Origin: Halomonas sp.
GTDB lineage: Bacteria; Pseudomonadota; Gammaproteobacteria; Pseudomonadales; Halomonadaceae
Reading direction: 5' to 3'
Assembly (NCBI GenBank): GCA_007116835.1
Contig: SKHS01000253.1
Location: 1 to 9,039, forward strand
Length of the DNA: 9,039 nucleotides
The position numbers and the translations under genes were made by a program. The notes below the pieces were generated by a model. That model was given only the letters and a program-made list of their open reading frames with translations. It was not told the DNA's origin and did no database searches. The stretch's first letter is position 1, and the number at the start of each line of letters is the position of its first letter. Shown here in pieces: positions 1-6,124 of the stretch.

Positions 1-185
1 ATTAGGGAAACGCCGCTGACAGGATCCATGGCGAAGGTAAAGGGAAACACCACCAGAATTGCCATCGTTACGGTAAAGCCGGGAATACTGCCCCCAACGA
101 TGCCGAAAAGAACGCCAAGAATGATTAACCCCAAGACAGATGGAGTGCCCACCTCGGCCAGCGCTTGAAGAAAAAAATTGCTCAT
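1..185 (-). CDS. tctA: TctA, large membrane subunit of a tripartite tricarboxylate transporter (partial, N-terminal 61 residues)
   Basis: This is the N-terminus of the large (normally about 500-residue, 10-12 helix) permease of a TTT-family secondary transporter; the rest lies beyond position 1. The start codon is at 185-183, preceded by GAGGAA (AGGA at 193-196, 7-nt spacer), and lies 16 bp after the tctB stop. The visible protein opens with an amphipathic stretch, then a first membrane segment with the TctA hallmark GIVGGSIPGFTVTMAI at residues 28-43, followed by a hydrophobic FPFTFAMDP segment. The Gly/Pro-rich loop in this motif is conserved across TctA proteins and is thought to take part in substrate passage. 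It works with TctB in the inner membrane and with periplasmic TctC to import a carboxylate using an ion gradient. It is the last visible gene of the operon. The family is certain; the substrate cannot be read from this fragment. Confidence 0.93.
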   Translation of the reverse strand, partial: MSNFFLQALAEVGTPSVLGLIILGVLFGIVGGSIPGFTVTMAILVVFPFTFAMDPVSGVSL

Positions 186-201
186 TGGTTATTCCTCAAC
201 A

Positions 202-672
202 TTAGGGCAGCCACACATTTAAGCCGTAGCGAAAAATCACAAATACCAGCGGCACAAGCGTGCAGCTGATCCCTAAGTTGATGGCCCACTTACGTTGTGT
301 ATCGATACCCAATAACAGGGCGAAAGACACGACTAAAAAGCTCATGGTGGCAACGATATAACCCAAAACAGGTAGCAAGGCGGCATAAAGTCCAAACAGG
401 ACAAACAGTGCGACAACGGTTTTACGACGTGCAAACCATACGCTGGCCGCACACCGCAAAGAGGGCGGGGGCGTTACCTTGATGAAAAATGAACGCACCA
501 AGATAGCAATGGAAAGTAGCGCAATAATGACCAGTAAAATACGCGGAAAGAGCGCTGATCCATAAGGCTGCCAACTAGTAGGGGGGCGAATAGAGCCAGA
601 CTCAACCCACATGACAGCCACTATTAATAGCAGCGCCAGCGCCAGCGCGCGGTCTTTAGTAAGCGTTAGCAT
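202..672 (-). CDS. tctB: TctB, small membrane subunit of the tripartite tricarboxylate transporter
   Basis: A 156-residue hydrophobic protein of the size and layout of TctB (DUF1468). Membrane segments are visible at about residues 7-25, 41-61, 86-104, 105-123 and 130-149. The sequence PYGSALFPRILLVIIALLSI (37-56) is the recognisable TctB feature: a short periplasmic loop followed by a helix beginning with a Phe-Pro pair. Between helices 2 and 3 is a basic cytoplasmic linker (residues 60-84). TctB is poorly conserved and has no known catalytic role; it is required for transport together with TctA. The start at 672 has a strong GGAGG Shine-Dalgarno (681-685) with an 8-nt spacer, directly after a long hairpin (688-719). 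The order tctC-tctB-tctA is the classical one. Confidence 0.93.
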   Translation of the reverse strand: MLTLTKDRALALALLLIVAVMWVESGSIRPPTSWQPYGSALFPRILLVIIALLSIAILVRSFFIKVTPPPSLRCAASVWFARRKTVVALFVLFGLYAALLPVLGYIVATMSFLVVSFALLLGIDTQRKWAINLGISCTLVPLVFVIFRYGLNVWLP

Positions 673-687
673 TAGCGATGCCTCCAG

Positions 688-719
688 ACGCTCCCAGAAA
701 AGTTGCTTTCTGGAAGCGT
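688..719 (-). repeat. Long hairpin between tctC and tctB (probable mRNA-stabilising or processing element)
   Basis: A 13-bp inverted repeat (arms 688-700 and 707-719) with a 6-base loop (701-706). In the minus-strand transcript the arms pair fully except for one U-G wobble, giving a stem of 13 pairs. The bases following the stem are CUGGAGG, the tctB ribosome binding site, and there is no U-run, so it is not an intrinsic terminator. It sits 19 nt after the tctC stop. Such stems after periplasmic binding-protein genes (the malE-malF REP hairpin is the known example) protect the upstream message from 3' exonucleases and raise binding protein over permease. That role is inferred here. Confidence 0.75.
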
Positions 720-738
720 TCGCTTGGAAATGTGGGCG

Positions 739-1719
739 TTAGTTCTGAAAGTCGATGTTTTCAGCGGCCGCTGAGAGCGCCGCTTCGTTTTCAGTCAAAA
801 ATGCCTGATAGTCATCGCCGGCGAGGAAGCGCACCACAGAGCCAAATTCGTTTTCGATACGACTTTGTACCTGCTCATTTTCTAAGGCTTGGCCATAAGC
901 CTGGGCCACTGCGTCAACAACGTCTTGGGGGGTACCCTTAGGCGCAAAAATGCCTCGGCTGGTTGAGTGATCCATGTCAATTCCCTGCTCACGCAGGGTG
1001 GCGACGTCTGGCATGTTGTCTAATCGCTCTGGGTGAGCGATACCTAATGGCTTGAAGGTGCCGCTTTCATAAAAAGCGCCCCCTGACGGTAGGTTAAACA
1101 TGGCAAAATCAACTTCCTTAGCCATCAGCGCTGACACTTGCTGACCTGTATCGGGATAGCCAACGAGGCGTACATCGGCCATATCGATACCCGCTTCTTC
1201 AAAAAATTGCGCCCAGAAGAAGTGATCGGTAGAGCTAGGAATCATGCTAAAGCGCACTTGGCCAGGATTATTGCTGACGTACTCGGCGATTTCATCAGCG
1301 CTGTTAACGGCATGCTCTGCATAGGTAGAGGGAATATTAATCGTTTGGGTAAGCAGGGCGATGGGTTCAAAGGCATCGTAAGAGTAATCAACGGTGCCAG
1401 CGAGTTTTGATAGTGCAATCGTGTCGTGGCTACCCAATAGCGTATAGCCATCCGGAGACGCATCTTTCACATTACGCGACCCCAGCGTTGCACCTGCACC
1501 CGCCATATTGACAGGAACAATGGAAGCGCCAAGGTGTTGTTCTGCCTCTTGTGAGACTAAGCGAAAAATAATATCCGTTGCGCCACCAGGGCCGTAGGGG
1601 ATGATCAAGCGGATATCTTTCTCCGGATAGTCAGCCTGAGCAGTCGATACGAACGCCAGGCTGGAGGTCAGGCCAATGGCGGCGAGAGTGATACTGAGAG
1701 CAAGTTTTGAACGCGTCAT
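739..1719 (-). CDS. tctC: TctC/Bug-family periplasmic carboxylate-binding protein of the TTT system
   Basis: A 326-residue extracytoplasmic solute-binding receptor, the usual size for TctC/Bug proteins. Residues 1-29 form a Sec signal peptide (MTRSK, hydrophobic core, AQA cleavage site before D30). The mature protein starts DYPEKDIRLIIPYGPGGATD, the Bug signature, with the PGG loop at 44-46 and Asp49. Further family marks are NMAGAGATLGS in the second ligand loop, the SPDGYTLLGS strand, and APKGTPQDVVDAV near the C-terminus. Bug proteins bind a carboxylate through main-chain groups and ordered water molecules in this cleft. The reading frame stays open upstream to 1854, but that would overlap the preceding gene. 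The start at 1719 is preferred because it begins the signal peptide and has AAAGG (1729-1733) at 9 nt. It delivers substrate to TctAB. The exact ligand (a di- or tricarboxylate) cannot be deduced. Confidence 0.96.
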   Translation of the reverse strand: MTRSKLALSITLAAIGLTSSLAFVSTAQADYPEKDIRLIIPYGPGGATDIIFRLVSQEAEQHLGASIVPVNMAGAGATLGSRNVKDASPDGYTLLGSHDTIALSKLAGTVDYSYDAFEPIALLTQTINIPSTYAEHAVNSADEIAEYVSNNPGQVRFSMIPSSTDHFFWAQFFEEAGIDMADVRLVGYPDTGQQVSALMAKEVDFAMFNLPSGGAFYESGTFKPLGIAHPERLDNMPDVATLREQGIDMDHSTSRGIFAPKGTPQDVVDAVAQAYGQALENEQVQSRIENEFGSVVRFLAGDDYQAFLTENEAALSAAAENIDFQN

Positions 1720-1758
1720 TCTGCTACACCTTTTTTTGATTGAGTTGGTGTGGTGATA

Positions 1759-1776
1759 CGCTGCCGTTAAGCAGCG
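1759..1776 (-). repeat. GC-rich hairpin in the gap between the second CHR gene and tctC
   Basis: Arms CGCTGC (1759-1764) and GCAGCG (1771-1776) pair perfectly around a 6-base loop. It lies in the 112-bp gap before tctC, 40 nt upstream of its start. No T-run follows on either strand, so it is not a canonical terminator. It may be a processing or pausing site in the polycistronic message, which would help tctC be expressed differently from the CHR genes. I see no convincing internal promoter in the same gap. Confidence 0.4.
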
Positions 1777-1831
1777 GGGTGGTGAGCGCGTGATCCCATA
1801 GTGGGTTCTTATTGTCCGTAGTGAAAACAGC

Positions 1832-2362
1832 TCAGCCCAGGAAGAGCCCTCCATAAATCAATGCGCCGATAACAACAAAGGCGGGGTGAGTGTTAAAGCG
1901 CACAAGTGCAATGGCCGCGATAACGCCCAGCAAAACGGTATGTAACGCACCGCTGGTATTGATGCTTTCCAGAAAAAAACTGAGGGTTAGCCAGGCCATC
2001 ATCACGGCGATGACTGGTCGAACCCACTGGCTCATACGCTTTACACGGGGGGAGTCACGGTGACGATAAAGCAGCCCCAACGCGCCCAGCATTAGCAGTA
2101 AAGAGGGAATAACCGTTGCACACACCGCCACCACCGCACCGCCAATGCCCGCCACGTCGTAGCCCACATAGCCAGCCATTTTGGTAGCAATAGGGCTAGG
2201 CAGGGCGTTGCCCAAGGCCAGGGTTTCGGCAAACCCTTGAGAGGTCATCCAGCCGTAGCGGCCAACTACTTCGGCTTCAATCAGAGGAATAATGGCTGGG
2301 CCGCCGCCGTAGCCAATAATGTTAGGAATAAAGAACGCTAAGAAAAGCTCCCAATAAATCAT
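1832..2362 (-). CDS. Half-size CHR-family (chromate-type) membrane transporter, second of a pair
   Basis: A 176-residue membrane protein consisting of a single CHR domain (Pfam Chromate_transp type). The signature is near the N-terminus: GYGGGPAIIPLIEAEVV (17-33), then the W..S..F.E.LALGNALPSPIATKM segment and a GYVGYDVAG loop, followed by four or five hydrophobic helices. It is a clear paralogue of the gene just upstream. Short CHR proteins normally occur as adjacent pairs and act as heteromers, each supplying half of what full-length ChrA (about 400 residues) carries in one chain. Its start overlaps the upstream stop as ATGA (2359-2362) and has GGAGG seven bases ahead, indicating translational coupling. 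Characterised CHR members export chromate and may handle sulfate-like anions. Placement before tctCBA makes a different anion plausible. Family call is firm; the substrate is unknown. Confidence 0.92.
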   Translation of the reverse strand: MIYWELFLAFFIPNIIGYGGGPAIIPLIEAEVVGRYGWMTSQGFAETLALGNALPSPIATKMAGYVGYDVAGIGGAVVAVCATVIPSLLLMLGALGLLYRHRDSPRVKRMSQWVRPVIAVMMAWLTLSFFLESINTSGALHTVLLGVIAAIALVRFNTHPAFVVIGALIYGGLFLG

Positions 2363-2916
2363 GCAGAGCCCTCCGCGCGCTTTTTACCCGTGGGGCGCAG
2401 TAAGGCCGTTAGCAGGATGGCACCAATCACCCAGCCTGGATGCATGCCTAGCCAGTAAATGAGCCCACCGGCGACGATGGCCATGAGCGCACTAGCTAGC
2501 CAGCCAAGCGCGGCTTGGGATTTGTCGAAGAAGTCCCAGGCTAACTGACCCATCATCACCATCACTACAGGAATGACGGCTTGTCCCATACCGCGTATCC
2601 AGGCAACGTCGCGATAGCGGCTAAAGATGCCTAACATAACAATCATCGCCACGATCATCGGCAAGATGACGGCAATCACCGCCGCGATGCAGCCGCTAAC
2701 CCCCGCGACTCGGTAGCCGATATAGCCAGGCATTTTAGTCGCAATGGGGCCTGGAAGCGTGTTGCCTATGGCGAGTACGTCGGCAAACTCCTCATCGGTT
2801 AACCACTTGTGGCGCGTAACGACTTCAGCGCGTACCAGCGGTATCATGGCGGGGCCGCCACCAAAGCCAAAAATGCCAACGCGGAAGAAAGCCCAAAAGA
2901 GTGCCGATTGTTTCAT
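2359..2916 (-). CDS. Half-size CHR-family (chromate-type) membrane transporter, first of a pair
   Basis: A 185-residue single-domain CHR protein and first gene of the minus-strand operon. The N-terminal signature GFGGGPAMIPLVRAEVV lies at residues 17-33, followed by W(L)TDEEFADVLAIGNTLPGPIATKM and GYIGYRVAG, then hydrophobic helices to about residue 172 and a basic tail ending KKRAEGSA. The PGP triplet kept in the conserved loop is PSP in the partner, a typical asymmetry of paired halves. The start at 2916 is the only sensible one, but its Shine-Dalgarno is weak (only a GGGC-like stretch about 4 nt upstream), so expression may be modest or controlled at translation. It follows a leader of roughly 90 nt from the predicted promoter. 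Chromate efflux is the known function of the family; here an anion co-transported with, or exchanged for, the TTT substrate is an alternative. Confidence 0.92.
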   Translation of the reverse strand: MKQSALFWAFFRVGIFGFGGGPAMIPLVRAEVVTRHKWLTDEEFADVLAIGNTLPGPIATKMPGYIGYRVAGVSGCIAAVIAVILPMIVAMIVMLGIFSRYRDVAWIRGMGQAVIPVVMVMMGQLAWDFFDKSQAALGWLASALMAIVAGGLIYWLGMHPGWVIGAILLTALLRPTGKKRAEGSA

Positions 2917-2986
2917 TTGCCCATTGCCAGCTGAGGGGGCGTTGCGATCAAAAGCATAAGGTCTGCCTATTTATCGTTTGTATGGT

Positions 2987-3013
2987 AAAAAATCGATTAT
3001 TTTGTCTAAAATA
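2987..3013. promoter_or_regulatory. Candidate GntR/FCD operator (two overlapping palindromes)
   Basis: A perfect inverted repeat with 6-base arms, TATTTT-GTCT-AAAATA, spans 2998-3013. A second, imperfect 16-bp palindrome centred on AATCGATT spans 2987-3002 and matches its own reverse complement at 14 of 16 positions. Both lie in the gap between the divergent regulator and the CHR-tct operon, and the first begins two bases past the operon -10 box and covers the predicted start site near 3008. FCD-subfamily GntR regulators bind short AT-rich palindromes of this kind. The regulator assignment is inferred from position; repression relieved by the transported carboxylate is the simplest model, with autoregulation of the regulator also likely. 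Confidence 0.55.
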
Positions 3014-3014
3014 G

Positions 3015-3044
3015 AATATAGGTGAGCCTGTTGTAAGGCGTCAA
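3015..3044 (-). promoter_or_regulatory. Sigma70 promoter for the CHR-tct operon
   Basis: On the minus strand the -35 box reads TTGACG (3039-3044, 5 of 6 consensus), the spacer is 18 bp, and the -10 box reads TATATT (3015-3020, 5 of 6). Transcription would start near 3008, leaving a leader of about 92 nt before the first CHR gene. The candidate operator at 2998-3013 covers that start. No other site in the gap is as good for this orientation; I could not find a comparable promoter for the divergent regulator. Confidence 0.65.
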
Positions 3045-3106
3045 CACCTAGCCATAGAATCTCCGTTAACAGACGCGTTCGCGAAGATACGCAAAAGGAT
3101 CACGGA

Positions 3107-3775
3107 ATGAACAAACACATCCCCCTTTCCGCTGGTACAGCCTCTAGCCCTATTTACGATGCACTGCGTAGGGATTTGGTCGGTGGTCGTTTTGCTGCCG
3201 GAGAAAAACTGGCGATTAATGCCCTGAAAGAGCACTACCAAGTAGGGTTAAGTCCGCTGCGTGAAGCGTTAAATAAGCTGGCGGCCTATGGGTTGTTAAT
3301 CCAAGAAAATCAACGCGGCTTTAGGGTGCCAAAGCTATCTCGGGAAGAGCTGGACGATATTGCCAGGCTGCGTACAGAGCTTGAAGGCATGGCCCTTGAG
3401 CGAGCGATTGTCCACGGCGATGCGGTGTGGGAAGCCGACCTGTTAGCGGCGGCACATCGCTTAAAGCGAGCGGATGTATCGCTCGATAAAGGAGAGGAGT
3501 GGGAACGACTGCATACCCAGTTTCATCGTACGCTGGTCGCGCCGTGTGGATCGGTGTGGTTGCTGCGCTTTATTGAACAGCTTCACGACCAGTTTGATCG
3601 CTATCGTCGTTTGGGGCCCAAAATGCCTTCCATTCGCCAAGAGTTGGATGAACAACACCACCAACTGGTTGAGCTGGCGCTACACCGAGATGGCAAAGCG
3701 GCACGCGCGCTAATGGATGATCATATTCATAAGTCTTATGAGGTAGCGTTAGCGCGCTACCAGGCCCATGCCTAA
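3107..3775 (+). CDS. GntR-family transcriptional regulator, FCD (FadR) subfamily
   Basis: A 222-residue regulator divergent from the CHR-tct operon. Residues 12-75 form the winged helix-turn-helix: SPIYDALRRDLVGGRFAAGE, then LSPLREALNKLAAYGLL and the wing QENQRGFRVP. Residues 80-215 form the all-helical FCD effector domain. Its metal/ligand histidines can be proposed at His140 (in FHRTL), His184 or 185 (EQHHQL) and His206 (MDDHI), the spacing typical of FCD proteins that bind a metal and a carboxylate. The start has AAAAGGA (3093-3099) at 7 nt. From memory, the stretch WEADLLAAAHRL and the following EW...FH...CGS resemble E. coli CsiR (glutarate-responsive), a weak hint of a dicarboxylate effector. 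It is the obvious candidate regulator of the divergent transporter operon, most likely a repressor. Confidence 0.92.
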   Translation: MNKHIPLSAGTASSPIYDALRRDLVGGRFAAGEKLAINALKEHYQVGLSPLREALNKLAAYGLLIQENQRGFRVPKLSREELDDIARLRTELEGMALERAIVHGDAVWEADLLAAAHRLKRADVSLDKGEEWERLHTQFHRTLVAPCGSVWLLRFIEQLHDQFDRYRRLGPKMPSIRQELDEQHHQLVELALHRDGKAARALMDDHIHKSYEVALARYQAHA

Positions 3776-3871
3776 AGCATTTACTGATACTTGCAGGTAC
3801 ACTGTTTATTACCGATACGCGGACAGTTCCTACCGTGGTGGAAGCCACTTTCATGTAAGGTAGCAGGCACG

Positions 3872-4420
3872 ATGCAAGAGGCAGATAAGCAAGTAGCGGA
3901 ACAGACAGAGGCATGGGTACGCAGCTTTATTGTCGAGCACAATATATGCCCGTTTGCTAAGCGCGAGCTTGACGGTGGTAAGGTTCGGATTGAGGTGGTG
4001 CGCTCGAAAAAAATCGACGTGGCATTGGAAGAACTAATAGCCGAAGTGGAGTGGTTGAACGAGCACCCAGAAACGGAAACCACGCTGCTGGTATTTCCTA
4101 CGCTGTTTAAAAGCTTCGACCACTACCTGGATTATGTCGAACTGGCCGAAAGCCTGTTGGCAGACCTAGGGTATGAAGGTGTTTATCAGCTAGCAACTTT
4201 CCACCCTGATTACTGCTTTGCTGATGCTGAGCCTGGGGACGCGGCTAATTACACCAACCGCTCGCCCTACGCGATGGTTCATCTACTGCGCGAGGCAAGC
4301 GTCGAAAAAGCCATTGATTTCTATGGTGATACGGAACAAATCCCTGAGCGAAATATTGCCCACTTAACCGAATTAGGCAGCGCTGCTGCTGAAGAGCTTC
4401 TACAACGCTGCCTTAAATAA
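3872..4420 (+). CDS. DUF1415 family protein
   Basis: A 182-residue soluble protein of the DUF1415 family, function unknown. Family marks seen are WVRSFIVEHNICPFAKREL (15-33) with the NICPFAK motif and its single Cys, TTLLVFPTLF (70-79), YQLATFHPDYCFAD (105-118) and NYTNRSPYAMVHLLRE (126-141). There is no signal peptide or membrane segment, so it is cytoplasmic. The frame is open upstream to 3791, but the family begins just before the W15 helix, and the ATG at 3872 gives normal length; its ribosome site is poor (AAGG at 3857-3860, 11 nt away). It starts 96 bp after the regulator with no terminator seen between, so cotranscription is possible. Conserved Cys, His and Asn residues could suggest an enzyme, but none has been identified here. 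Confidence 0.88.
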   Translation: MQEADKQVAEQTEAWVRSFIVEHNICPFAKRELDGGKVRIEVVRSKKIDVALEELIAEVEWLNEHPETETTLLVFPTLFKSFDHYLDYVELAESLLADLGYEGVYQLATFHPDYCFADAEPGDAANYTNRSPYAMVHLLREASVEKAIDFYGDTEQIPERNIAHLTELGSAAAEELLQRCLK

Positions 4421-4482
4421 CCTGAAGCCGCTTTATTTGTCGACGCCCGTGATAGTCCAACGACGCCCCGGACAGGCGGCCA

Positions 4483-4977
4483 TTAAAGCGCTTTATACAT
4501 CACATAGCTATTAACTAAACCATGGGTTGCGTGCCGGTAGGCGTTAGGAATGGTGCCGACAATCGCAAAGCCTAGCCGTTGCCACAGGCTGACGGCTACG
4601 TGGTTGGTAGCCACCACCGCGTTAAATTGCATCGCTTCAAAGCCATACTGGCGCGCGATATGCTGCGAATGTTCGCACATCTGGCGGGCAACACCTTTCC
4701 CCCTGGCGGCAGGCGAGACCATGTAGCCGCAGTTACAAACATGCTGGCCAGGGCCGGCGGCGTTAGCTTTTAAATAGTAAGTGCCTAGTAACTCGCCCTG
4801 ATCATCTTTTACTGCAAATGATGCCTTGGGCTGCTCGCACCACAATGTATATGCCGTTTTAAAGGTGATCTCAGGGTCAATCGCATAGGTTTCTTGTGCC
4901 ATGACAATCGATTGAAAATGTGGCCAGAAAGCCGCAAAGTCATCGTCGGTCATGGGCGTAAAGCGCAGTGGGGTCAT
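4483..4977 (-). CDS. GNAT-family N-acetyltransferase
   Basis: A 164-residue single-domain acyl-CoA transferase. The acetyl-CoA pyrophosphate loop (motif A) is VSPAARGKGVARQM at 87-100 with R92-G93-K94-G95. Preceding strands read ASFAVKDDQGELLGTYYLKA (52-71), and motif B is FNAVVATNHVAVSLWQRLGF (118-137), ending in the usual LGF before a final strand with GTIPNAYRH. The substrate is unknown; the N-V-x-x-T-N and LW..LGF pattern is common in acetyltransferases of small amines or amino-acid analogues. The start at 4977 lacks a Shine-Dalgarno; Met9 (4953) does too. The gene follows the oxidoreductase by 27 bp, so it is probably read from that mRNA with weak initiation. It converges on the DUF1415 gene across a 62-bp gap where no clear terminator is visible. 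Confidence 0.9.
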   Translation of the reverse strand: MTPLRFTPMTDDDFAAFWPHFQSIVMAQETYAIDPEITFKTAYTLWCEQPKASFAVKDDQGELLGTYYLKANAAGPGQHVCNCGYMVSPAARGKGVARQMCEHSQHIARQYGFEAMQFNAVVATNHVAVSLWQRLGFAIVGTIPNAYRHATHGLVNSYVMYKAL

Positions 4978-5004
4978 CGGCTATAAGTCATCGTAGTGAG
5001 CGTT

Positions 5005-6009
5005 TTAGTTAAGCGGTGATCGAGCAACGTCTGCGACAATTTCATAACTACGCAAGCGGTCGGCATGGTCATAAAAATCGCTATTAATCATTAGTTCATC
5101 AGCGCCAGTGCGTGCTTGAAACGCCTCTAGTTCCGCTTTGACTGTAGCGGGTCCGCCAATAATAGCGGCACCTAGAAATTGGCTCACCTGAGAGCGCTCC
5201 ATGGGTGTCCAGTCCATTTGCTCAACCGGTGGCTGTGATTGAGTCGGCTTACCGCGAATAAGGCTCAGAAATTTCTGTTGAGAGGTCGTTGCCAAGTAGT
5301 GGGCCATGGCATCGCTCTCTGCGGCGATCACCGGTAGGCCGACCATGGCGTGGGGGTTGGCTAAATGCTCCGATGGACGGAAATTATCACGATACAGTCG
5401 CAGCGCGTCAAATAAGTAGCCAGGCGCAAACTGAGCCGCAAAGGCAAAGGGGAGCCCAAGCTTAGCGGCTAGCTGCGCACTATACCCGCTAGAGCCGAGT
5501 AACCAGATAGGCACGTGGGTGCCTTGCCCAGGAACGGCTTTGACGCGTTGCTGTGGATCAGCATCTGCTAAGTAGCTGCGCAGCTCATTCAGCAGCTGTG
5601 GAAAGTCATCGACGCCCGCCTGAGCGTTACGGCGCATGGCCTGCATGGTGGCACCGTCTGAGCCGGGCGCACGGCCAAGTCCTAAATCAATCCGGCCAGG
5701 GTAGAGCGTTTCTAAGGTGCCAAACTGCTCGGCAATCACCAGTGGCGGATGGTTGGGCAGCATGATGCCACCGCTGCCCACGCGGATAGTGGACGTTTGC
5801 CCTGCCACGTGGCCAATCAAGACCGCCGTTGCTGCGCTGGCGATGCCGGCAATGTTGTGGTGTTCCGCCAGCCAGTAACGGGTGTAGCCAAGCTGTTCTG
5901 CCTTCTGCGCGAGAGACACACTATTGCGAAATGTTTCGGCAGCGCTACCGCCTTGGCGAATCGGTGCTAAGTCCAGTACGGAAATAGCAGTATTGGCGAG
6001 TTGGCTCAT
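5005..6009 (-). CDS. yhbW: LLM-class (luciferase-like) flavin-dependent oxidoreductase, YhbW type
   Basis: A 334-residue TIM-barrel protein of the bacterial-luciferase superfamily, very similar to E. coli YhbW. Diagnostic segments are LDLAPIRQGGSA (12-23), RYWLAEHHN (44-52), GSGGIMLPNHPPLVIAEQFG (78-97), PGRIDLGLGRAPGSD (104-118) and IWLLGSSGYSAQLAA (168-182), the last forming part of the flavin phosphate site. Family members use reduced FMN and oxygen to oxidise small organic molecules; YhbW itself has no assigned substrate. Length is normal and there is no insertion or truncation. The start at 6009 is backed by an AGGTG ribosome site and by homology. It has its own promoter (6072-6100) and is followed by the GNAT gene. 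Confidence 0.94.
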   Translation of the reverse strand: MSQLANTAISVLDLAPIRQGGSAAETFRNSVSLAQKAEQLGYTRYWLAEHHNIAGIASAATAVLIGHVAGQTSTIRVGSGGIMLPNHPPLVIAEQFGTLETLYPGRIDLGLGRAPGSDGATMQAMRRNAQAGVDDFPQLLNELRSYLADADPQQRVKAVPGQGTHVPIWLLGSSGYSAQLAAKLGLPFAFAAQFAPGYLFDALRLYRDNFRPSEHLANPHAMVGLPVIAAESDAMAHYLATTSQQKFLSLIRGKPTQSQPPVEQMDWTPMERSQVSQFLGAAIIGGPATVKAELEAFQARTGADELMINSDFYDHADRLRSYEIVADVARSPLN

Positions 6010-6050
6010 GGGACACCTAAATAGAAAAACGAATGGCAGGCTAAAATTAT

Positions 6051-6060
6051 TAGCGCGCTA
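6051..6060. repeat. Perfect 10-bp palindrome in the leader of the yhbW-like gene
   Basis: TAGCGCGCTA is fully self-complementary and lies about 5 bp past the predicted transcription start of the oxidoreductase gene, a position where a repressor would block initiation. A candidate operator only; no regulator gene is adjacent. Confidence 0.3.
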
Positions 6061-6071
6061 GGTATCCCAGT

Positions 6072-6100
6072 GTTATGTGGGCGAGAAGAGGGAAAGTCAA
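6072..6100 (-). promoter_or_regulatory. Sigma70 promoter of the yhbW-like gene
   Basis: On the minus strand, TTGACT (6095-6100, 5 of 6 consensus) and CATAAC (6072-6077, 4 of 6) are separated by exactly 17 bp. Transcription would begin near 6065 and give a leader of about 55 nt. It lies within the 115-bp gap after nasR, making the oxidoreductase-acetyltransferase pair independent of the nitrate operon. Confidence 0.6.
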
Positions 6101-6124
6101 GGTTCGTAGGCGGGCAACAGCCCC

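Noticed and set aside
1720..1854. Upstream extension of the tctC reading frame by 45 codons
   Set aside because: It overlaps the second CHR gene, has no ribosome site and would bury the signal peptide; the start at 1719 explains both.
3791..3871. Upstream extension of the DUF1415 frame
   Set aside because: The extra 27 residues are not part of the family and have no ribosome site; 182 residues from 3872 fits the family length.
4421..4482. Convergent gap between DUF1415 and GNAT genes, searched for a bidirectional terminator
   Set aside because: It contains a direct repeat CGACGCCC (4441-4448, 4461-4468) and small GC stems, but no stem followed by a T-run in either direction.
6112..6123. GGGC-AACA-GCCC mini-hairpin after the nasR stop, considered as a terminator
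   Set aside because: Only four base pairs and no U-run on the transcribed strand; too weak to call.
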